DNA from: Flavobacteriales bacterium
GTDB taxonomy: Bacteria > Bacteroidota > Bacteroidia > Flavobacteriales_E > Vicingaceae
Direction: 5' to 3'
Length of the DNA: 10,252 bases
Assembly (NCBI GenBank): GCA_003487525.1
Contig: DNDT01000249.1
Span: 1-10,252 of the forward strand
Shown here: piece after piece, positions 1-6,161 of the stretch
How positions within the stretch are numbered: the stretch's first letter is position 1
Layout: each line of letters begins with the position of its first letter
Position numbers and translations under genes: made by a program
The notes under the pieces: generated by a model
Seen by the model: the letters and a program-made list of their open reading frames with translations, nothing else
Told to the model about the DNA's origin: nothing
Databases searched by the model: none

Positions 1-1
1 T

Positions 2-169
2 GTGGCCAGGTATCTTGGAATTTCGACGAGTGCCATATCTGTGTTAACGGATGACTGTGATGCAGAGCGACTTAAGCCTGTTAACATCAAAGAGATTTTG
101 GAAATTGCGGCAGTTTCGGAAAAAAGAATGACTGCATTGATCAAAGAAACGATTAAACATCTGGGCTGA
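2..169 (+). CDS. Purine-nucleoside phosphorylase, C-terminal fragment (5' end outside window)
   Basis: The open frame from base 2 to the TGA at 167-169 encodes the last 55 residues of a protein. The segment VARYLGISTSAISVLTDDCD, followed by LKPVNIKEIL, matches the C-terminal part of trimeric purine-nucleoside phosphorylases (PNP-I/MTAP superfamily). In that family the xSVLTD stretch and the Asp/Asn after it help bind the purine base, and the final helix packs the trimer. These enzymes split purine nucleosides with phosphate, giving free base and (deoxy)ribose-1-phosphate, in the cytoplasm. The next gene, arsM, starts 2 nt after the stop, so the two are almost certainly co-transcribed. That neighbour raises the possibility that the substrate is an arsenical adenine nucleoside rather than, or as well as, inosine or guanosine; this is inference. 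The family call rests on a short fragment but the motif is distinctive. Confidence 0.8.
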   Translation: MARYLGISTSAISVLTDDCDAERLKPVNIKEILEIAAVSEKRMTALIKETIKHLG

Positions 170-171
170 GT

Positions 172-1143
172 ATGGATAACTATTTAAAAACAGCTGAAAA
201 AATTTACAAGGAAGCCGCCGAATCTCCACAGGTTGGCTTATGTTGCACCAGCAGCCCGATTTGGAAATTACCGGAATTGAGTATTCCTTCAAAAATGCTG
301 GCCATGAATTACGGTTGTGGGAGCACTGTTCATCCGAGGGATCTTTCACCGGACTCAAAAGTATTGTACGTTGGCGTCGGAGGGGGAATGGAACTCTTGC
401 AATTTGCCTATTTCTCACGAAGGATGGGCGCTGTGATCGGAGTAGATCCTGTAGTCGAAATGTTGGATGCATGTGGCAGGAATTTAAAAGAAGCAGAATT
501 GGAAAACGAATGGTTTGACAAAGATTTTATCGAACTAAAAAATGGCAATGCCCTGCAACTTCCGTTGGAAAATGAGAGCATTGACGTGGCAGCTCAAAAC
601 TGCCTGTTCAATATTTTCGAGGAAAAGGAATTGAAAACGGCAATTTCGGAAATGTACCGGGTGCTGAAACCATTTGGCCGCTTGATTTTATCAGACCCGG
701 TAAGTGACGATCACATTGATCCGGCACTTCAAAACGACCCGAAATTAAGAGCCTTGTGTTTGAGTGGGGCCATGCCACTTAAGGATTATATCGGGATGCT
801 AACCGATGCGGGATTCGGAACCATTGAAATCAGGGCCAAAAGACCTTATCGAATATTGGATCCTAAGCACTATAAAACAGCTAAAAACGTCTACATCGAA
901 AGTGTCGAAGTTTGTGCCATCAAAGATCCCATGCCGAAGGACGGCCCCTGTATTTTCACAGGAAAATCTGCCATCTATTTCGGGCAGGACGAAGCGTTCG
1001 ATGACGGTCAGGGCCACGTATTGCTTCAGAATCAGCCACTGGCGGTTTGTGACAAGACAGCAAGGGCTCTTGAACGGGCCGGAAACGGCCAAATATTCAT
1101 TTCGCCATCGACCTATTTCTATGATGGCGGAGGGTGCTGCTGA
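172..1143 (+). CDS. arsM: Arsenite S-adenosylmethionine methyltransferase ArsM, arsenosugar-biosynthesis type
   Basis: A 323-residue cytoplasmic methyltransferase predicted to transfer methyl groups from SAM to As(III), giving methylated arsenicals. The Rossmann SAM site is VLYVGVGGGMELL (64-76), with the acidic ribose-binding residue in GVDP (D92). The three cysteines needed for arsenite binding in characterised ArsM enzymes all have counterparts: C49 in NYGCG, C144 in QNCLFN and C196 in LCLSGAM, with spacing close to the known enzymes. A vicinal pair C24-C25 sits near the N-terminus. After the methyltransferase fold comes a tail (about 250-323) with C248, C260, C293 and a terminal GGGCC. 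To my knowledge this tail marks the ArsM form found in arsenosugar loci of Bacteroidota and cyanobacteria. The ATG at 172 lies 2 nt after the phosphorylase stop, supporting an operon. I see no ArsR regulator or transporter in the window. Confidence 0.88.
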   Translation: MDNYLKTAEKIYKEAAESPQVGLCCTSSPIWKLPELSIPSKMLAMNYGCGSTVHPRDLSPDSKVLYVGVGGGMELLQFAYFSRRMGAVIGVDPVVEMLDACGRNLKEAELENEWFDKDFIELKNGNALQLPLENESIDVAAQNCLFNIFEEKELKTAISEMYRVLKPFGRLILSDPVSDDHIDPALQNDPKLRALCLSGAMPLKDYIGMLTDAGFGTIEIRAKRPYRILDPKHYKTAKNVYIESVEVCAIKDPMPKDGPCIFTGKSAIYFGQDEAFDDGQGHVLLQNQPLAVCDKTARALERAGNGQIFISPSTYFYDGGGCC

Positions 1144-1158
1144 CTCAAATTTTCAGTG

Positions 1159-1166
1159 TAGATTTG
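1159..1166 (+). promoter_or_regulatory. Candidate Bacteroidota -7 box upstream of the secreted hydrolase gene
   Basis: TAGATTTG fits the Bacteroidota -7 consensus TAnnTTTG at all fixed positions and ends 12 nt before the ATG at 1179. No good TTTG -33 element is found 19-21 nt upstream, because that stretch is the end of arsM. It could be a weak promoter making a very short leader, or chance. Read-through from arsM across the 35-nt gap is the alternative. Confidence 0.3.
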
Positions 1167-1178
1167 TAAATAAATTCC

Positions 1179-3227
1179 ATGAAAAAATTTCGGATATTAA
1201 TGGTTTTGATTCTGGTCTCCGGAGCAATTAATGCTCAGATCAGGATCGACTCTTCGTTTGCTTTTTCCACCAATCCGGCAAAGAAATATTCCATCTATGT
1301 TCCAAGTGCATACAATCCTTCAGTTCCCAATGAAGTGATCCTGGCATTTCATCCGCTCGATTTATTGAGATGGGATGCAAGTTCGTGGTGTGACACCCTT
1401 CTTGCCTTTGCCGAGTCGAACGACTTGCTGCTGGTTTGTCCCGATGGAGGAGCCAATGGAGACGTTACGGATCAGATCGACTACGATTTTACGGAAGCAC
1501 TGCTTGACTCGTTGAAAAAATGGTATCATGTGGATACCAGCAGAATGTATGCCTTTGGGTTTTCAAAAGGGGGAAAAGCGGTATATGAATTTGGGCTCAG
1601 CCATGCCGATTTGTTCGGAGGGATTATGTCCCTTGGGGTTGAAACACCAACGGTAACAGGCATTATTAAAAATGCGGGAAGAAGACCGTATTATTTGCTG
1701 AATGGTTCCAATGACAGTCCTTCCACAAAACTGACTCCTCTGAAGACCAGCCTTGAAGCCAACTGCGCCTATGTTGAAACCAACATCCTTTCAGGAATCG
1801 GACATACCATCGATTTTCCAAACAGGAATCAACTCCTGAAAGATGCCTACAATTGGATAGATTCGGTTAATCTTTCTCCAAAAACAGGAAGCATTACGCT
1901 GGTCGATCCGATTTCTTTTACTTCAGTCGATATAAAAGGATTCCACCAATACCCTCATCGTTTTACCTGGGAGCGTTCTTCGCTCGCCGATAATTGTGGC
2001 GTCATGAAATACGAAGTGATGTTTGATGTACACAACGGTGATTTTTCGAATCCTTTGGTGGTGGTATCATCGGACAGTGGAGGAATCGACACGGTGCTCA
2101 CCGCGTCAAATCATGTCATAGATTCGACACTTGCCGGACTGGGGGTTGCTCTTAACGCAAGTATTACCCTTGATTGGACGGTACGGTCAACCTTACTGGG
2201 CAAGTACAGCGATACCGCCAAGGCTTTTACGATTGCACTGACTCGAAAAGCTCTTGGATTTAAGCTACTGTCACCTTCGACAAATACAAAGGTTTTGCTT
2301 GAGAATGGTTCAAACAGACTCTTTGACTGGCAGGATATGCTGCACTATATTTCGGTAAAATATCAGTTGCTTCTGGACGATACGAGCGGTGATTTTTCCA
2401 ATCCTGTTCTTGACATTTTTTCTCCGAACAACGGGGCCAACAGCAACTACAACATTTCTCACGAGAACCTGTACTACAGGCTATTTTTCAGGGATCATCT
2501 TGAGATCGGAGACAGTATGATATTAAAGTGGACGGCGAGAGCCAAGGATACCGTTTATAGTGAATTAGCGGCTTCCGAACGAATCGTATGGCTTAAGCGG
2601 GGACAAGTGGGGTTTTCCTTGATATCTCCACCGACCAACGCGATTATGCAGTGCAAAAAAGGGGTGGATTACACCTTCGTCTGGGATAGCGTTCCCTTGC
2701 AAGGGATAACGTATGAATGGCTGTTTGACACGCTGGGAGCAAACCTTAAGGATACGGCAGCTATTGTTGTTAAATCCAGCGGATCCGGCACCAGAGCCAG
2801 AATTTCAATTACCTATGAGTTTCTGGATAACCTGATGGATGTCTACCATGTTGATTACCTGGATACCCTGCATGTGCAATGGACCAGCAGAGCAATGGAC
2901 ACCGCCGGAGTTGAATACTCACTCGAAACGTATACAGGACAAATAATCAGGGCTCACCCTGTCGGAATAGACAGTCATGAAAGTGCCTATACCTTCCGGA
3001 TATTTCCAAATCCTGCCAAAGACGAGATGCACCTTGCATGGCCCGGTGAATTGGAACCTGTGCAGCTGAAAATGATCGATGCAACTGGAAAATGCAGCTT
3101 GACAAAGCGAATTGGGAAAAATAAAACCGAAATCACGCTCGATGTTTCAGAGCTTACGCCCGGCGTATACATCCTTTATTTGGAAACGGACAAGGATGTT
3201 TTAAAGTCAAATGTCCTGATTCATTAA
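1179..3227 (+). CDS. Secreted esterase-like alpha/beta hydrolase with three SusE-like modules and T9SS tail
   Basis: A 682-residue modular exported protein. Residues 1-20 are a signal peptide (KK start, hydrophobic core, likely cleavage near AINAQ). Residues 30-230 resemble the LpqC/PHB-depolymerase/feruloyl-esterase group of alpha/beta hydrolases: GFSKGG holds the likely nucleophile S129, GSND holds a candidate acid D179, and GIGHT holds H209. The oxyanion region reads AFHPLD instead of the common HG. Residues 238-590 contain three related beta modules of about 110 residues; the first two share DxxxGDFSNP, as in SusE outer-membrane starch-binding lipoproteins, and each module ends in a W-T-x-R-type strand. 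Residues 603-682 are a T9SS type A sorting domain (FRIFPNPAKDE, then PGVYIL near the end), so export to the surface or medium by T9SS is expected. It probably acts on an ester or polysaccharide substrate, but the substrate cannot be told from sequence. The gene lies 35 nt after arsM with no obvious functional link to it. Confidence 0.85.
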   Translation: MKKFRILMVLILVSGAINAQIRIDSSFAFSTNPAKKYSIYVPSAYNPSVPNEVILAFHPLDLLRWDASSWCDTLLAFAESNDLLLVCPDGGANGDVTDQIDYDFTEALLDSLKKWYHVDTSRMYAFGFSKGGKAVYEFGLSHADLFGGIMSLGVETPTVTGIIKNAGRRPYYLLNGSNDSPSTKLTPLKTSLEANCAYVETNILSGIGHTIDFPNRNQLLKDAYNWIDSVNLSPKTGSITLVDPISFTSVDIKGFHQYPHRFTWERSSLADNCGVMKYEVMFDVHNGDFSNPLVVVSSDSGGIDTVLTASNHVIDSTLAGLGVALNASITLDWTVRSTLLGKYSDTAKAFTIALTRKALGFKLLSPSTNTKVLLENGSNRLFDWQDMLHYISVKYQLLLDDTSGDFSNPVLDIFSPNNGANSNYNISHENLYYRLFFRDHLEIGDSMILKWTARAKDTVYSELAASERIVWLKRGQVGFSLISPPTNAIMQCKKGVDYTFVWDSVPLQGITYEWLFDTLGANLKDTAAIVVKSSGSGTRARISITYEFLDNLMDVYHVDYLDTLHVQWTSRAMDTAGVEYSLETYTGQIIRAHPVGIDSHESAYTFRIFPNPAKDEMHLAWPGELEPVQLKMIDATGKCSLTKRIGKNKTEITLDVSELTPGVYILYLETDKDVLKSNVLIH

Positions 3228-3266
3228 TGGACCGTTATTTTGATCTTTTCTTTAGCCAAGTTTACG

Positions 3267-3274
3267 TAGTTTTG
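3267..3274 (+). promoter_or_regulatory. Candidate Bacteroidota -7 box for the UGM-like oxidoreductase gene
   Basis: TAGTTTTG matches TAnnTTTG at every fixed position, 20 nt before the ATG at 3295. A TTTG at 3239-3242 could be the -33 element, but its 24-nt spacer is longer than the usual 19-21. The position gives a plausible short leader for an independent transcript after the hydrolase gene. No terminator hairpin is visible in the 67-nt gap. Confidence 0.4.
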
Positions 3275-3294
3275 GCCTCCTTTAATTGAAATCT

Positions 3295-4728
3295 ATGAGT
3301 GGCCCTCGAAAAGTGGCTGTTATTGGTGCCGGTCCCGCCGGAATTACTGCTGCATATCAACTGTCCAAGAACAAGGACATTGAGGTGGAGCTATACGAAG
3401 CTGCGTCTTCTGTTGGAGGACTTGCAAAATCCATTGAACTGTGGAATCAAAAAGTGGATATAGGGCCGCACAGGTTTTTCAGCAGTGACAGAGATGTAAA
3501 TTCACTTTGGCTCGAGGTCGTGGGTGAAGAATACAAAATGGTCGACCGCCTTACCAGAATACTCTACAGCAACAAGTTTTTCTACTATCCGCTTAAGCCT
3601 TTCGATGCGCTGTTGAATCTTGGTGTTTTCGAAGCATTCAGGTGTATGTGGAGCTTTGGGTTTCAACGTTTTAAAAAGAAACCGGATCAGCGAACCTTTG
3701 AAGGATGGGTCATTGGACGATTTGGACGACGGCTTTTTGAGATTTTTTTCAAGACGTACAGTGAAAAATTATGGGGGATTAAATGTTCCGAACTGGATGC
3801 GGATTTTGCGGCACAACGGATCAAGAAACTTTCATTGTTGGAAGTTGTAAAGAACGCGCTGCATCTGACCAAAAAAGGAGAACATAAAACCCTGGTCGAT
3901 CAATTTGCATATCCTTTGAGGGGGACAGGCATGGTGTATGAAAACATGAAGGAACGGATTCTCGCAAATGGAGGAAAAGTATTTTTAGGCTCACCGGTTA
4001 AGAAAGTACTGACCACCGATAAAACAGCAACGGGAATAGAACTTGAAAGCGGAGAAATAAAAAACTTCGACGAAGTGGTTTCGTCAATGCCCCTGACCTT
4101 ATTGGTGGAAAGGCTCAGCGATGCCCCGAAAAACATTGTTGAACACGTTTCAAAACTGACCTATCGAAACACCATTATGGTCTATTTGCAAGTCGATGCC
4201 ATTGATTTATTTCCGGATAACTGGCTGTATATACATTCCGAGAATCTTCAGGTCGGCAGGATAACGAATTTTAGAAACTGGGTTCCACAGCTCTACGGAA
4301 ATGAGAAAAAAACAATTCTTGCCATGGAATACTGGTGTTATGAGCAAGACGATTTTTGGTCCTGGAGTGAAGAAAAAATTATTGAACTTGCCAAAGCTGA
4401 AATTAAAATGACCAATCTAATTGGCAAGGCTGAAATTGAAGGGGGAAAGATCGTTCGAATTCCCCGCTGTTACCCGGTCTACAGCATGGGATATAAAGAA
4501 GATTTAAAGCCCGTTGAAGAATACCTTACCGGTATTAAAGCCTTGTCGGTAATAGGTAGGTACGGAGCATTTAAATACAACAATCAGGATCACTCCATAT
4601 TAATGGGCATGCGGGCGGCCGAAAACATTACCGAAGGAAAAGACCACGATCTTTGGGACATCAATACAGATTACGACAATTACCAGGAGAGTTATATCAT
4701 TACGAGCACAGGGCTCGAAAAGTCCTGA
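3295..4728 (+). CDS. UDP-galactopyranose-mutase-like FAD-dependent oxidoreductase (NAD(P)-binding amine-oxidase fold)
   Basis: A 477-residue soluble flavoprotein. The N-terminus has the FAD dinucleotide-binding motif VAVIGAGPAG (7-16), with the ribose-binding acid in LYEA (E35) and the second glycine pair in SVGGLAKS. DIGPHRFF (55-62) resembles the conserved G-x-H-x-F substrate-side motif of UDP-galactopyranose mutases and related protoporphyrinogen-oxidase-like enzymes. The C-terminal region with VIGRYG and YNNQDHSILMG (about 419-438) closes the FAD site. Bacteroidota carry many such relatives near glycan genes, where they are annotated as FAD-dependent or UGM-like oxidoreductases. The true reaction is unknown; it could be a sugar-nucleotide mutase or an oxidoreductase for surface polysaccharide. 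The ATG at 3295 is chosen over a TTG three codons earlier, since the dinucleotide fold begins at once after MSGPRK. It stands alone, convergent with the next gene, with only 3 nt between the two stops. Confidence 0.8.
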   Translation: MSGPRKVAVIGAGPAGITAAYQLSKNKDIEVELYEAASSVGGLAKSIELWNQKVDIGPHRFFSSDRDVNSLWLEVVGEEYKMVDRLTRILYSNKFFYYPLKPFDALLNLGVFEAFRCMWSFGFQRFKKKPDQRTFEGWVIGRFGRRLFEIFFKTYSEKLWGIKCSELDADFAAQRIKKLSLLEVVKNALHLTKKGEHKTLVDQFAYPLRGTGMVYENMKERILANGGKVFLGSPVKKVLTTDKTATGIELESGEIKNFDEVVSSMPLTLLVERLSDAPKNIVEHVSKLTYRNTIMVYLQVDAIDLFPDNWLYIHSENLQVGRITNFRNWVPQLYGNEKKTILAMEYWCYEQDDFWSWSEEKIIELAKAEIKMTNLIGKAEIEGGKIVRIPRCYPVYSMGYKEDLKPVEEYLTGIKALSVIGRYGAFKYNNQDHSILMGMRAAENITEGKDHDLWDINTDYDNYQESYIITSTGLEKS

Positions 4729-4731
4729 ATC

Positions 4732-5067
4732 CTACAATATTTTTTTGAGCATCATCAGCATGTAACGATCCATGACATGCTCTTTTTCATCTCCCCCCAA
4801 AAAGAAACTTTCCCTGATCGCCTTTACAAGATTTTCTTTTCCGCCTATTTCAGAATTAAATTTTTGATACAAGGCCGACACCGTCTCAATTCGCTGAGCA
4901 TCGTTTTGACGATCAAAAACCCGCTTTACTTTCACAAAATTTTCCTCCCCGACTTTACGGATAATTCGATCTTTTTCGTCTTCCGTAATCCTCATATCGG
5001 CGTTTGCGCCGAGAATTAGTAGGTAGGTTAGAAAATCTGCGTATGTCCAATCTTCTATTGTGACCAT
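4732..5067 (-). CDS. Small TerB-like hypothetical protein
   Basis: A 111-residue, highly charged, all-helical-looking cytoplasmic protein with no signal peptide or membrane segment. The early part (YADFLTYLLILGANAD, then ITEDEKDRII) resembles the TerB/DjlA-N helical family, in which an acidic pattern after a hydrophobic helix (AD...I..EE) can bind metal ions. The match is partial and I would not assign a tellurite role. The ATG at 5067 is preferred over a TTG two codons upstream. It lies downstream of the bacilliredoxin gene on the same strand, but a strong terminator separates them, so it probably has its own promoter; TACATTTA at 5088-5081 on the minus strand is a weak -7 candidate. Its 3' end nearly abuts the oppositely oriented UGM-like gene. 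The gene is likely real; the family is uncertain. Confidence 0.65.
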   Translation of the reverse strand: MVTIEDWTYADFLTYLLILGANADMRITEDEKDRIIRKVGEENFVKVKRVFDRQNDAQRIETVSALYQKFNSEIGGKENLVKAIRESFFLGGDEKEHVMDRYMLMMLKKIL

Positions 5068-5095
5068 GCTCAAATTTCTATAAATGTATAAAAAA

Positions 5096-5115
5096 GGAGC
5101 AAAAAAAAAAGGAGC
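5096..5115. repeat. Direct repeat GGAGC flanking an A10 run
   Basis: GGAGC occurs at 5096-5100 and again at 5111-5115, separated by ten A residues and each preceded by at least five A residues. The right copy forms one arm of the terminator hairpin. The left copy could in principle pair with the same GCTCC arm (5120-5124), giving a slipped alternative structure. It probably arose by duplication at a poly-A tract. Confidence 0.6.
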
Positions 5116-5128
5116 GATTGCTCCTCTT
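5101..5128 (-). terminator. Rho-independent terminator of the bacilliredoxin gene
   Basis: Read on the minus strand, the stem GGAGC-AATC-GCTCC (5124-5111) is a perfect 5-bp G+C-rich hairpin with a 4-nt loop, flanked by short AAG/TTT pairing and followed at once by ten T residues (5110-5101). This is a textbook intrinsic terminator placed 23-46 nt after the bacilliredoxin stop codon, and it should limit read-through into the small TerB-like gene. Confidence 0.85.
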
Positions 5129-5131
5129 CAA

Positions 5132-5152
5132 TGCTAAAAATGTTTTTTAGCA
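5132..5152 (-). repeat. 9-bp-arm palindrome overlapping the bacilliredoxin stop codon
   Basis: TGCTAAAAA (5132-5140) is the exact reverse complement of TTTTTAGCA (5144-5152), with a 3-nt loop between them. The palindrome contains the last Cys codon and the TAA stop (5149-5147) of the minus-strand bacilliredoxin gene. It is A+T rich and lies just ahead of the GC-rich terminator, so the transcript ends in two tandem hairpins. It may act as a 3' stabiliser or an accessory terminator. Confidence 0.7.
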
Positions 5153-5560
5153 ATACTCGTTAAAGGCAGATTGTAAATTATCCGCAATCATTTGCGGGGA
5201 TGAGCCTTCAATGTGATGTCGTTCAATAAAATGAACCAATTTTCCATTGTTAAAGAGTCCAATCGAAGGCGAAGAAGGGGGATAAGGAAGCATGTATTTT
5301 CTTGCTTGAGCAGTTGCCTCCTGATCAACTCCGGCAAAAACGGTTGTCAGTCTTGAAGGAATTTTGCCATTACCTATGGCCAATCTTACCGCAGGGCGCG
5401 CACTTCCTGCTGCACATCCACATACCGAATTAACCATGACAAGCACTGTCCCCGAATCCGGACTTAATGCCTGATCCACATCTTGAGCTGTGGTGAGTTC
5501 ATCAAAACCAACAGAGGTCAACTCTGTTTTCATCGGGGCTACCAATTCTGGAGGATACAT
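5147..5560 (-). CDS. BrxA/BrxB family bacilliredoxin
   Basis: A 137-residue thioredoxin-fold protein of the YphP/YqiW (DUF1094) family. The redox motif is NSVCGCAAG, with C47-G-C49 in the numbering used here, followed by ARPA. TVFAGVDQEAT, YPPSSPSIGLF and FIERHHIEG are further family signatures, and the length is normal. In Firmicutes these proteins remove bacillithiol from oxidised protein thiols (de-bacillithiolation) in the cytoplasm. Many Bacteroidota are thought to make bacillithiol, so the same job is likely; the Bsh synthesis genes are not in the window. The ATG at 5560 is preferred over an in-frame TTG at 5587, because a -7 box lies across the TTG and the family usually begins near MYPPELV. 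It is 44 nt downstream of tadA and is followed by a double hairpin terminator. Confidence 0.9.
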   Translation of the reverse strand: MYPPELVAPMKTELTSVGFDELTTAQDVDQALSPDSGTVLVMVNSVCGCAAGSARPAVRLAIGNGKIPSRLTTVFAGVDQEATAQARKYMLPYPPSSPSIGLFNNGKLVHFIERHHIEGSSPQMIADNLQSAFNEYC

Positions 5561-5584
5561 ATAAATCAGGTTTAAGTTAGGGGC

Positions 5585-5592
5585 CAAAATTA
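5585..5592 (-). promoter_or_regulatory. Candidate -7 box for the bacilliredoxin gene
   Basis: On the minus strand, TAATTTTG (5592-5585) matches TAnnTTTG at all fixed positions and lies 24 nt upstream of the ATG at 5560. A clear -33 TTTG is missing at the expected spacing, where the sequence is A-rich. It lies in the short gap after tadA, so the gene may be transcribed both from here and by read-through. It also argues against the upstream TTG start. Confidence 0.4.
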
Positions 5593-5604
5593 CAAAGAAA
5601 GCGC

Positions 5605-6054
5605 TTATCTTTTCTTTTTAAAGAAATTACTGAGGAGTTCGGAGCATTCATCCTGCATAATTCCAGAAGTTACCTTTGTCTTGGGGTGTAGGGCATTGTG
5701 TTTGGCAAACAGTGAATACCCTCTTTTTTCATCCCGTGCACCGTAAACCACTTTTCCAATTTGGGACCAAAACAAAGCACCGGCACACATTAAACAAGGC
5801 TCCAGTGTTACATATAGCGTGCATTTATTCAGATACTTGCTACCCAGATGATTCGAAGCTGCTGTGATCGCAAGAATCTCGGCATGAGCGGTTACATCGT
5901 GCAGCAATTCGGTGCTGTTATGTGCTTTTGCAATAATCTTGTTTCGTATAACCACGATGGCACCTACCGGGACTTCATCTTCTTCATAAGCCGAGACTGC
6001 CTCTTTTAATGCTTCTCGCATAAAGTATTCGTCTGAAAAAATGTCAATCTCCAT
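5605..6054 (-). CDS. tadA: tRNA-specific adenosine deaminase TadA
   Basis: A 149-residue zinc-dependent deaminase that converts A34 of tRNA-Arg(ACG) to inosine, enabling wobble decoding of CGN codons; normally an essential function. The zinc and proton-shuttle motifs are intact: H57-A-E59 in TAHAEI, and P86-C87-L-M-C90 in EPCLMC. N46 and the R107-D108 pair also match the E. coli enzyme, and from the chosen start the numbering coincides with E. coli Tad[10 protein letters not shown] is the conserved strand before the active site. The C-terminal basic tail (FFKKKR) fits RNA binding. The ATG at 6054 is preferred over a TTG eight codons upstream. It is divergent from aspS with 107 nt between the starts, and upstream of the bacilliredoxin gene on the same strand. 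Confidence 0.95.
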   Translation of the reverse strand: MEIDIFSDEYFMREALKEAVSAYEEDEVPVGAIVVIRNKIIAKAHNSTELLHDVTAHAEILAITAASNHLGSKYLNKCTLYVTLEPCLMCAGALFWSQIGKVVYGARDEKRGYSLFAKHNALHPKTKVTSGIMQDECSELLSNFFKKKR

Positions 6055-6075
6055 ATTTCTGTTTTGGAATGCCTT

Positions 6076-6107
6076 CAATATTAGCCAAAATGAAGGGAAG
6101 AATTCAA
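6076..6107 (-). promoter_or_regulatory. Candidate tadA promoter in the tadA/aspS divergent region
   Basis: On the minus strand, TTG at 6107-6105 is followed after 21 nt by TAATATTG (6083-6076), which matches the -7 consensus TAnnTTTG except at one position. It would start transcription roughly 10-20 nt before the ATG at 6054. The opposite strand has two weaker boxes for aspS, TAATTTTC (6122-6129) and TAATTTCG (6130-6137), each one base off consensus and without a clear -33. Confidence 0.35.
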
Positions 6108-6161
6108 GACCTCTTGCACTATAATTTTCTAATTTCGCAGCTCACTTGTCTTATGTCCTTC

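Noticed and set aside
44..472. Minus-strand open frame across the phosphorylase/arsM junction
   Set aside because: It crosses two well-supported plus-strand genes, has no recognisable domain, and its composition is that of an antisense frame.
4703..4717. CGAGC/GCTCG hairpin near the end of the UGM-like gene as a terminator
   Set aside because: It lies within the coding sequence and no T tract follows it directly on either strand; the T run at 4740-4746 is too far away.
5561..5587. TTG start giving a nine-residue longer bacilliredoxin
   Set aside because: A consensus -7 box overlaps the TTG, and the family normally starts at about the MYPPELV position.
6069..6161. N-terminal extension of aspS from an earlier start
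   Set aside because: The 31 extra residues have no family counterpart, the frame overlaps the tadA/aspS promoter region, and AspRS proteins normally begin just before the YRTHTCGEL segment.
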